Below, piece after piece: positions 57,445 through 64,000 of a stretch of DNA of 64,000 bases. The position numbers and the translations under genes were made by a program. The DNA lies in NCBI GenBank assembly GCA_016719395.1, contig JADJZF010000012.1, positions 157,695 to 221,694 on the forward strand, written 5' to 3'. The notes under the pieces are model-generated. The model saw nothing but the letters and a program-made list of their open reading frames with translations, was not told the DNA's origin and searched no databases. The stretch is from Candidatus Amarobacter glycogenicus. Its GTDB lineage: Bacteria; Chloroflexota; Dehalococcoidia; Tepidiformales; Tepidiformaceae. Each line of letters begins with the position of its first letter. Position 1 is the first letter of the stretch.

Positions 57445-58467
57445 GTGGACGCCTACAACATCACCGTGGTCGGCGGCGCCGGCATTGTTGGCCGCGAGTT
57501 CCTGAAACTGCTTGAAACCCGCAAGACCCCGGTGAAGCGCCTCCGCCTACTCGCCACTGCTCGCTCCGCCGGGAAGGTGGTCGAGTTCCGGGGAGAGAAG
57601 ATCACGGTCGAAGAGACCAGCGAAGCCAGCTTTTCGTCCGCGGACGATGTCGTCTTCCTCTCCGCCTCCGGGTCGGCTTCGAAGCAGTACGCACCGATTG
57701 CCCAGCGCCACGGGAGCTTCGTCATCGATGACTCGAGTGCCTACCGCATGGACCCGGCAGTCCCGCTCGTCATCCCGGAGGTCAACGCCGACGACCTCTC
57801 GTGGCACCAGGGCATCGTCAGCCAGCCAAACTGCACGACAACGCCGATGGTCCTTGCGCTGGCGCCCATCCACCGCGTGAACCCCCTGCGCCGCATCGTC
57901 GTCAGCACCTACCAGGCGGTGGCCGGCGCCGGCTCCGCCGCGGTCGATGGCCTTCGCACCGAGACGGAAGCGGCCCTCGCCGGACGCCACGAGCCTTCCG
58001 GTACGCAGAAGCGCGAGATCGCTTTCAACGCGGTCCCACAGATCGATGTGTTCGATGAAGGCGGTTACACCAAGGAAGAGATCAAGATGGCGAACGAGAC
58101 GCGGAAGATCCTGCACGCGCCGGATATCGCGATCAGCGCCACATGTGTCCGGATTCCCACCTTCTTCGGCCACGCGATGAACGTCTGGGCCGAGTTCGAA
58201 CGGCCTGTGACACCGGCGGAGGCGCGCGAACTGATCGCTGCCGCCAGGGGAGTCCGCCTCATCGATGACCCGGCGAAGGAGAGCTATCCGACGCCCATGG
58301 ACGTCGCCGGGACGGACGATGTCCTCGTCGGCCGGCTGCGGGGCGATAGCTCGCTGCCGGGAGGGATCACGCTCTGGACCGTGACCGACAGCATCCGCAA
58401 GGGCGCCGCCACAAACGTGGTCCAGGTGATCGAAGAAGCCGCCGGGCGAGGCTTGATCCGGCGGTAG
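57445..58467 (+). CDS. asd: Aspartate-semialdehyde dehydrogenase
   Basis: 340 residues. It reduces L-aspartyl-4-phosphate to aspartate semialdehyde for lysine, threonine and methionine synthesis. GTG 57445 is chosen because CCCCGGAG lies 9 bases upstream; GTG 57436 would abut it. N-terminal NADP site NITVVGGAGIVGREFLKLLE, SASGSASKQYAPIAQ, FVIDDSSAYRMDPAVPLVIPEVN, the active-site Cys130 in SQPNCTTTPM, then VVSTYQAVAGAGSAAVDGL and CVRIPTFFGHAMNVWAEFE. Length and all motifs match the bacterial enzyme. It stands alone, with no other pathway genes in view. Confidence 0.95.
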   Translation: MDAYNITVVGGAGIVGREFLKLLETRKTPVKRLRLLATARSAGKVVEFRGEKITVEETSEASFSSADDVVFLSASGSASKQYAPIAQRHGSFVIDDSSAYRMDPAVPLVIPEVNADDLSWHQGIVSQPNCTTTPMVLALAPIHRVNPLRRIVVSTYQAVAGAGSAAVDGLRTETEAALAGRHEPSGTQKREIAFNAVPQIDVFDEGGYTKEEIKMANETRKILHAPDIAISATCVRIPTFFGHAMNVWAEFERPVTPAEARELIAAARGVRLIDDPAKESYPTPMDVAGTDDVLVGRLRGDSSLPGGITLWTVTDSIRKGAATNVVQVIEEAAGRGLIRR

Positions 58468-58548
58468 GTCCGGACGAGCGGGGCGCTCGTTCAGACACCC
58501 TCACTGGGGTCCGGGTGAGCCGCCATGCTTTGAAAGCCGCGGACTCTT

Positions 58549-59224
58549 TCATGCTGAGCGCGCGACATCCCTGCAAGCTCGGAGGCCATACCAGCATTCC
58601 CGGCACCAGCACACCTTTGCACCGTCAAAGCACGCATCGCCCCGGATGCCCTCGAGCCCTTCCTTCACCAGCCACGGCACCATGAAAAGGGCTGCGAGCG
58701 GGTCAAGCCACCACCAGCCGAACGCGGCCACGGCTACTAGCCCCACGAGCGCCGTGAGGCTCAGGTACGAGCATGCAACGGTCTTTCGCTTCTGCGGCCA
58801 GCACGGGCAGATCCGCCCGCGCCGCGACCCAGAGTTTCGCGACGGCGAGCACTGGCATGATCGCCAGCGACGCCACCAGCAGTGCGACCCCCACCGTCGA
58901 TTCTTCGGCACCTTCGCGTCCAGAGATGGCGACCACGATCTGGAGCACGACTGCCGCTGCAAGAATCAAGAACGTCCAGCCGATGAGCCGGAGCGCCTTA
59001 GCTTCCGCCCTCTCCCCGGCATCCTCATCGCGGTACGTAAGTCGCCAGATGACAGCGCTGGCCGCAGCGACTTCCACATAGCTGTCAGCTCCGAAAGTCA
59101 CCAAAACGAGGCTCCCGGCGGCGACGCCGGAGTAGAGGGCAATGGCGCCTTCGCCCACGTTGTAGAGGAGGGTGGCGGCCAGCAAGACGAACGCGAGCCG
59201 ATACAGTCCCGGTCGATCCCTCAC
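58549..59224 (-). CDS. CDF-like cation efflux membrane protein, frameshifted
   Basis: About 225 residues, running leftward from GTG near 59224. The first segment has LYNVGEGAIALYSGVAAGSLVLVTFGADSYVEVAAASAVIW, with the Asp of the cation-diffusion-facilitator helix, and PVLAVAKLWVAARADLPVLAAEAK. One frame change near 58783 leads to VACSYLSLTALVGLVAVAAFGWWWLDPLAALFM. The end has a Cys cluster (CWCREC). This short CDF-like group is annotated as cation transporters, possibly for zinc, cobalt or cadmium. The exact ion is unknown. Confidence 0.68.
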
Positions 59225-59352
59225 GCCGGGGAGGGTACCATCCTGGCGGTCAGAGGGCAGGCACGGGCGCGACCAAGCAGGCGCGACCAGCCCGGCTGGC
59301 CATGTTGAGGGCGCGAATCTGTCCCCACCCCCGCACTCCTCGGAGGCCCGAC

Positions 59353-59739
59353 ATGCCCGAATCGCCAACACGCCCCAGCATCCGCCTTTCCACGATTAAC
59401 ATGGACTGCCTTAATCCTGATGCGATGGCGGCCTTCTACGGGAAGTTCCTGGGCTGGGAGATCACCTGGCAGGACGACGACTTCATCCTCATGCGCGACC
59501 CGGAGGGCGGCACCGGAGTCTCATTCCAGGCCTACCCGGACTACATGCCGCCCACCTGGCCCGAAGAGCCGGGGGCGCAGAGGAAGATGATCCACCTCGA
59601 TATCAAGGTCGAGGACCTCGAGGCGGCGGCCGCGTTTGCCCTCGCCTGCGGGGCAAGGTTCGCGGAGTACCAGGGGCGGGACGACCTGCGCGTCATGCTG
59701 GACCCTGCGGGTCACCCGTTCTGTCTTTTCCTGAGTTGA
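59353..59739 (+). CDS. VOC-family protein
   Basis: 128 residues from ATG 59353, with GGAGG six bases upstream. It is a single VOC domain: SIRLSTINMDCLNPDAMAAFYGKFLGWEITWQDDDFILMRD, then KMIHLDIKVEDLEAAAAFALACGARFAEYQ and LRVMLDPAGHPFCLFL, the last being the typical DPxGHPFCL strand of this actinobacterial/Chloroflexi-like subgroup. The upstream open frame adds no family residues. The function is unassigned. Confidence 0.88.
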   Translation: MPESPTRPSIRLSTINMDCLNPDAMAAFYGKFLGWEITWQDDDFILMRDPEGGTGVSFQAYPDYMPPTWPEEPGAQRKMIHLDIKVEDLEAAAAFALACGARFAEYQGRDDLRVMLDPAGHPFCLFLS

Positions 59740-59756
59740 GGGGCCTACGTTTCGCG

Positions 59757-60017
59757 TTACGCCGGCGCGCCGCCGCTCGGGGTCGCCGGGGGTCGGGCGT
59801 TCGATGGCAGCGCGATGAGGACGAGCAAGCCGATCAAGAGACCCGGGATGAGCCAGACGCCGAACAACGACCAGAGCCCGGACCGGCCGCGAGCAGACGC
59901 GACAGCCATGAGCACGCCGACGCAGATAGCGACCGCGACGAGATAGAAGAAAAGCGCCAACGCCGGGTGAAACACCCAAACGCGCCCGGCAAGAAAGAGC
60001 GTTGCATTGAGATACAC
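59757..60017 (-). CDS. Small membrane protein
   Basis: 86 residues from GTG at 60017, with AGGAG about 7 bases upstream. Three hydrophobic segments can be seen: VFHPALALFFYLVAVAICVGVL, LWSLFGVWLIPGLLIGLLVL and a shorter N-terminal one. The charged segment SARGRSG lies between them. No family is recognised. It lies tail to tail with the VOC gene, 17 bases apart, and diverges from the M20 peptidase. Confidence 0.6.
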   Translation of the reverse strand: MYLNATLFLAGRVWVFHPALALFFYLVAVAICVGVLMAVASARGRSGLWSLFGVWLIPGLLIGLLVLIALPSNARPPATPSGGAPA

Positions 60018-60157
60018 GGCCAACTCCTGAGTGCGGACCTCGGCCCGCCGACACACGGTATTGGCCTGCCGTCACGAAAAGGTGACGCTGCCCCCGGACG
60101 CCCCGTTTCGGCGAACCCGGTAGGATTCCGGGACTTCCACCCCGGGACTCCGACCTC

Positions 60158-61465
60158 ATGATTGACTGGCCCGCCCTCCACCGCGAAGCGCTCGACATCT
60201 TCGTGCGCTACCTCCAGATCGACACTTCCAACCCGCCGGGAAACGAGAAGCCGGCGGCCCGCTTCCTCGGCGCCTTGCTGGAAGCGGAAGGCATCGAAAC
60301 TGAGTACATCGAGACGGCGCCAAACCGCGAGGTGATGGTCGCCCGCCTCCATGGCGATGGTTCGAAGCGCGCCCTGATGCTCTGCAACCACACCGATGTC
60401 GTCCCGGTCGAGGCCCAGTACTGGGACATGCCCGCCTTCGAAGGCGTGGTGAAAGACGGGCGCGTCTACGGCCGCGGCGCCATCGACATGAAGGGCACGG
60501 GCGTCATGCAGCTCATCGCGTTCCTGCTGCTCAAACGGCAGGGGATGGCCCTCAGGCGGGATGTCGTCTTCTGTGCGGTGCCGGATGAGGAAGCGGGCAG
60601 CGCACTCGGGATGCAGTGGCTCTGTGAGCACCGCCCCGACCTGGTCGATGTCGAGTTCGAGTTGAGCGAAGGCGGGACCGGCGCCAGCCGTTTTGCCGGG
60701 AAGCAGGTCCAGCTCTTCAACGTAGCCACGAACGAAAAGTACGCCAGCGGTGGCTTGAAACTGACAGCCGTGGGCACGCCCGGCCACGGCAGCCGCCCCC
60801 ATGCCGACAACTCGGCCATCCACCTGATGCGCGCGCTCATCAAGCTCCACGATTGGGACCGGGGCATCACCTACACGCCCGACACGGTCGCGTACCTGGA
60901 GCGCCTCGCCGAGGCCGGCCTCATGCCGCCGCTTGCTGATAAGGCGGCCGTGGAAGAGCAGATCAGGCGGTCTCCCGCCCTCTACGCGGCCTTTGTGAAC
61001 ACACTCAACGTCACCATGGTGAACAGCGGCATCAAGATCAACGTCATCCCCGCGAGGAGCCAGGCCTTCCTCGATTGCCGCCTCCTTCCAGGGCAGGACC
61101 CGGAGGCGTGGCGCCAACAGGTCATCGACTTCATCGATGACGACCGCATCCAGGTGGAGTTTGCGCGGCAGACATCCGGGCGACTGCCGAAACCGGCGGA
61201 ATGGGACACGGAACTGTTCTGGACGATCAACGCGGTCATCAAGGAGGCGATGGAGGAGGCGGTCGTCGTCCCGGCGATGACCGTCGGCGCGACCGACAAC
61301 CGCTTCCTCCGGGACCGTGGCATTCCTGCCTATGGCTTCATCCCCTGCCTGCTCAGCTCCGAAGAGGCTGCAGGTTTCCACGGAAACAACGAGTTCCTGA
61401 CGGTCGAGAACCTCAACATGGGCTGCGAGCTGATGTACGAGGTGGTCCGCAGGATGTGTGTCTAA
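60158..61465 (+). CDS. M20 family metallopeptidase
   Basis: 435 residues from ATG 60158. Dizinc peptidase of the ArgE/DapE/CPG2 group: LQIDTSNPPGNEKPAARFL, then CNHTDVVPV with the first metal His and the Asp, VYGRGAIDMKGTG with the bridging Asp, and VVFCAVPDEEAGSALGM with the catalytic Glu pair. A dimerisation domain follows with SGGLKLTAVGTPGHGSRPHADNSA, and the final metal His lies in AGFHGNNEFLTV. The enzyme hydrolyses peptide or N-acyl amide bonds; the substrate is not clear. Intact and of normal length. Confidence 0.92.
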   Translation: MIDWPALHREALDIFVRYLQIDTSNPPGNEKPAARFLGALLEAEGIETEYIETAPNREVMVARLHGDGSKRALMLCNHTDVVPVEAQYWDMPAFEGVVKDGRVYGRGAIDMKGTGVMQLIAFLLLKRQGMALRRDVVFCAVPDEEAGSALGMQWLCEHRPDLVDVEFELSEGGTGASRFAGKQVQLFNVATNEKYASGGLKLTAVGTPGHGSRPHADNSAIHLMRALIKLHDWDRGITYTPDTVAYLERLAEAGLMPPLADKAAVEEQIRRSPALYAAFVNTLNVTMVNSGIKINVIPARSQAFLDCRLLPGQDPEAWRQQVIDFIDDDRIQVEFARQTSGRLPKPAEWDTELFWTINAVIKEAMEEAVVVPAMTVGATDNRFLRDRGIPAYGFIPCLLSSEEAAGFHGNNEFLTVENLNMGCELMYEVVRRMCV

Positions 61466-61477
61466 GCAGGCCGGCGG

Positions 61478-62011
61478 TCAGCGTCCGCCGGTGGCCAGGA
61501 GCGACCAGAGCGAGAAGTCGCGGAATGCGCCGCGGACGAGCTTGTAGTCGCGCAGGGTTGCCTCGCGCGCGAAGCCGGAGCGCTGGAGGACGCGCTCGGA
61601 CCGGAAGTTTCCCTCCATCACCGTCGCCTCGATGCGGTGGAATCCCTCGGCGAACGCCCACGCGTTGAGCGCGCCGACCGCCCGGGTCATGAGGCCGCGG
61701 CCCCAGGATTCCGGGGCGAGGTGGTAGCCGATCTCGGCGCGGCGGTTTCGGATGTCGATGGAGCCGAAGCCGATATCGCCGGCGAGTGCCGCGGCCCCGC
61801 CGGGCACGATCGCGTAGCGGCACCAGCGGCTCCCGATCATGCCTTCGGCGTTGGAGCGGACGAACTCGTCGACTGCCTCGCGCGTCCATCCGCCACTGCT
61901 GGTGGCTTCGAAGACCTCGGGCCGGCGGAGGTAGTCGAACATCGCCGCCGCATCGGAGGGCCGGAGGGCGCGAAGCACGAATCCGTCGCCGGCGATCTGC
62001 TCGGGGAACAT
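61478..62011 (-). CDS. GNAT-family N-acetyltransferase (RimJ/RimL type)
   Basis: 177 residues. RimJ/RimL-like layout: GDGFVLRALRPSDAAAMFDYL, then GFGSIDIRNRRAEIGYHLAPESWGRGLMTRAVGALNAWAF with the acetyl-CoA loop (SWGRGL), and HRIEATVMEGNFRSERVLQRSGFAREATLRDYKLVRG. Such proteins acetylate ribosomal N-termini, amino acids or drugs. It converges with the M20 gene, 12 bases apart. Confidence 0.9.
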   Translation of the reverse strand: MFPEQIAGDGFVLRALRPSDAAAMFDYLRRPEVFEATSSGGWTREAVDEFVRSNAEGMIGSRWCRYAIVPGGAAALAGDIGFGSIDIRNRRAEIGYHLAPESWGRGLMTRAVGALNAWAFAEGFHRIEATVMEGNFRSERVLQRSGFAREATLRDYKLVRGAFRDFSLWSLLATGGR

Positions 62012-62064
62012 CCCGGCATTCTAGCGGTTGGCCGCTACCTTCCCCGGCTCGTACGGTTTCGGAC

Positions 62065-63208
62065 GTGACACGGAAACCGCGCCGCGCTCGAATTGTGGCG
62101 ATCTGCGGGCTGGCCGGCATGGCCGCGGTCCTGCTCGTTGGCCAGTTCTGGCTGATGTCCGCCCTCAGCTGGACGCACCGCGAGCCGCCCGCCGATAGCC
62201 TCATCGGGATCAACTTCAGCTGCGACCAGGCCGAGTACCTGCTCCTCGAAACGCCGGGCGGGCCGTTCGTACCGGATGACCGCCCTGGCCGTGCCAAATG
62301 GTGCGGCGACGTGCTCGCCAGGATCATCGATGCCACCGGCGCCCGCTCCGTGCGGTTCTCGGTCCAGTGGGACGAAGTGGAGCCGAGCCAGGGCGCCTAC
62401 GACTACTCCCTCACCGATGAGTTGCTCCGGGTTGCCGCCGACCATGGTGCGTCTGTGATGGTCGGGATCGGGATCAAGGCTCAGCGCCATCCGGAGTTCT
62501 ACATCCCCGACTGGGCGCTGGTCGGGACGGACCTTCGCCAGGGCGACGTCATCTCCGAAGACCCGGTGCTCCGCGCGCGCGCCCTGGAGATGGTGAAGAA
62601 CGTCACCGTGCACTTCGCAGCGAACGCGACCGTGGACTCGTGGAGCGCCGAAAACGAGCCCTACATCGCGTCCCACCGCAGCGACCACTACTCGCTCAGC
62701 CGCGACTACGTCGCCGAGGTAGGTGGCCGTCATCCGCGCGAACGACCCCGCGGGGCGGCCGATCGCGATCAACCACGCGCAGCACTTCGTGATGGACCGG
62801 CGTTGGCGTGATGCGCTCGCCGATGGTGATGTGCTTGCCCAGAGCATGTACCCCCGACGCAACATCGACCTGTTGGGTGTGGAGGCCGTCGCGAACATCA
62901 TGGAGCTCGGACCGCTGATGCCGAACTACGCCCACCAGGCTCGCCAGGCTCGTGCTTCGGGGAAGCAGTTCTGGGTAACCGAACTCCAGGCCGAACCGTG
63001 GACGGACGAAGACTCCCGCCTGCTTTCACCAACGAACCCATCGGCCAACCTCGCACCGCGGCAGCTGACGGAGAACATCATCTACGCCCGGAAAACGGGC
63101 GCCGGGCGGATCTACCTGTGGGGGGCGGAGTGGTGGCTCTATCAAGCAGAGCAATTCGGCGACACGCGATGGCTCGGGGCTGTTTCGGAGTCCATCGGGG
63201 AAGAGTGA
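62065..63208 (+). CDS. Glycoside-hydrolase-like membrane-anchored protein, frameshifted
   Basis: About 380 residues from GTG 62065. A signal anchor is evident at about 10-35 (IVAICGLAGMAAVLLVGQFWLM). A TIM-barrel-like body has VRFSVQWDEVEPSQGAYDYSLTDELLRVAADHGASVMVGI, then VDSWSAENEPY with a candidate acid/base Glu in NEP. The frame changes near 62720, continuing VIRANDPAGRPIAINHAQHF, and a second candidate Glu lies in WVTELQAEPW. GRIYLWGAEWWLY is near the end. The NEP and TEL pair is what retaining clan-A glycosidases show. Family and substrate are not assigned. It overlaps the small leftward gene at 63142. Confidence 0.7.
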
Positions 63209-63537
63209 TCTTGCCCGGCATGGCGGACGATGCTCAGCAGCGCGGCGTTGTCCACCGACATCACGACATAGTGCACGCCGACCGCGACGTAGTGCTCTTG
63301 CTCGCTTGGGCGAGGGACCGGGGCGAGCACGATGGCCCGGGAACCCCGGGCCACAATGTCCCCCGCCGTCGAAGGGGGCAGGTCTCCAGGGGTGAACAGC
63401 ACGGTGTCTCCCGGGCCCGCCTCGAGCGCGCCGGAACGCGTGATTTCCCGGCCCGGGAGGGCATCCGCAAGCCAGAGTGCTAAGACCCGCGCGAGAGACA
63501 CGTCGCCTATCGCCACCAGGATCCGGCCGGCTTCCAT
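63142..63537 (-). CDS. Small receiver-like protein, unassigned
   Basis: 131 residues. The start MEAGRILVAIGDVSLARVLALWLADALPGREI and the alternating strand/helix run (GDTVLFTPGDLPPSTAGDIV, IVLAPVPRPSEQEHYVAVGV, VDNAALLSIVRHA) look like a receiver-domain fold. The expected phospho-acceptor Asp is not clear, so this may be a degenerate or pseudo-receiver. The 3' end overlaps the glycosidase-like gene by 67 bases. It is divergent from the GAF sensor, so a functional link is possible. Confidence 0.5.
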   Translation of the reverse strand: MEAGRILVAIGDVSLARVLALWLADALPGREITRSGALEAGPGDTVLFTPGDLPPSTAGDIVARGSRAIVLAPVPRPSEQEHYVAVGVHYVVMSVDNAALLSIVRHAGQDHSSPMDSETAPSHRVSPNCSA

Positions 63538-63651
63538 ATCCCGAAGTTTCGGCCGTTGGCCGCCTGCCCGGGCATGGCCGAACGGGACTAAGTCGCTGGC
63601 CGGGGGGGAAGAATCCCTCAGTTTGTGAATATTCCCGTAACATCAGCACCA

Positions 63652-64000
63652 ATGGACCACGGTGCGCGCGAGCACTCGGCCCCGGACTTGCTGTCCGGCC
63701 TCGCCGAGATGGCGGTCACCAGCGAATTGCTGGCGGGAAGCGAAGACCTTTCGGACACGCTTCAGCGGCTGGCTCACCGCGCCCGCGAGTGACCGAGCCG
63801 ACTTCGCCGCGATCTCCACCTTCGATGAGACGGGCATCATGACGCGGTTCATCTACGCCGGCATCTCGGAAGACCAGGCCCGCAGGCTGGGCGACCCGCC
63901 CCGCGGCCGGGGTCTCCTCGGCGAGCTTGCCGAGCGAGACCGCCCGTTCCGCCTCGCGGATGTCCAGGCCTATTCCGGCTACACGGGATGGCCAGCGGGC
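63652..64000 (+). CDS. GAF-domain sensor, N-terminal part, frameshifted and cut by the window
   Basis: ATG 63652 gives DLLSGLAEMAVTSELLAGSEDLSDTLQRLAHRARE, then a stop at 63792. In the next frame the reading continues ADFAAISTFDETGIMTRFIYAGISEDQARRLGDPPRGRGLLGELAERDRPFRLADVQ to the window edge. The combined pattern is the start of a GAF domain as in DevS/DosT-like sensor kinases, where a GRGLLGEL block is common. The frame changes near 63785. The effector domain lies outside the window. Confidence 0.62.

Noticed and set aside
59834..61381. 515-residue open frame opposite the M20 peptidase
   Set aside because: Antisense of a confidently assigned peptidase.

Overview
This is a GC-rich (roughly two-thirds G+C by eye), gene-dense bacterial chromosome segment with almost no spacer DNA. 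The best guess is a Chloroflexota lineage, perhaps Dehalococcoidia- or Tepidiformia-like, at moderate confidence. The reasons are a CIRCE-controlled groESL pair, a membrane Fe-S oxidoreductase of the ETF:menaquinone type, large NB-ARC/TPR/LuxR regulators, DinB, WYL and VOC accessory proteins, and many GTG starts. No rRNA, tRNA, CRISPR array or insertion sequence was found.

Layout. 1-2.3 kb: the end of a [2Fe-2S] ferredoxin and a membrane PAS histidine kinase. 2.3-8.7 kb: a surface-glycan block with an ABC-2 export pair, a hexapeptide acetyltransferase, two convergent paralogous GT-C membrane proteins and a GT2 transferase; most of these are split by frameshifts. 8.7-12.4 kb: a DUF503 protein, a P-type cation ATPase and a frameshifted HExxH membrane protein. 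12.5-17.2 kb: acyl-CoA synthetase and EtfD-like oxidoreductase, together suggesting fatty-acid oxidation into the quinone pool. 17.3-25.3 kb: a YefM/YoeB toxin-antitoxin pair, a truncated DinB, a hydrolase, a GAF/PAS diguanylate cyclase and a heterodimeric ABC exporter. 25.4-31.5 kb: a J-domain/pentapeptide-repeat fusion, CIRCE, groES, groEL, a clear terminator and a double-HTH NB-ARC/TPR regulator. 31.6-42.3 kb: a giant RHS/YD-repeat surface protein, gyrB, a tandem-Nudix protein and an MFS exporter.

42.5-50 kb: four co-directional genes. They are a SLOG plus 2TM-type membrane protein, a TIR-transmembrane protein, a CorC-like protein with an internally shortened CNNM domain, and a 1088-residue double-zinc-ribbon membrane protein. 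The SLOG/2TM and TIR pair is the best candidate for a little-described nucleotide-sensing or defence system. 50-64 kb: VOC and WYL genes, a translationally coupled phosphodiesterase/oxidoreductase/glycosyltransferase operon, enoyl-CoA hydratase, a membrane-tethered LuxR regulator, aspartate-semialdehyde dehydrogenase, a CDF-like transporter, an M20 peptidase, a GNAT enzyme, a glycosidase-like lipoprotein or membrane protein, and the start of a GAF sensor.

Twelve genes are broken by about twenty or more frame changes, many of them single-base losses in short homopolymers. Sequencing or assembly error is therefore likely for at least part of them. Long housekeeping genes are intact, so true decay of the glycan block cannot be excluded. 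Broken genes are described here as the protein they would encode if repaired.
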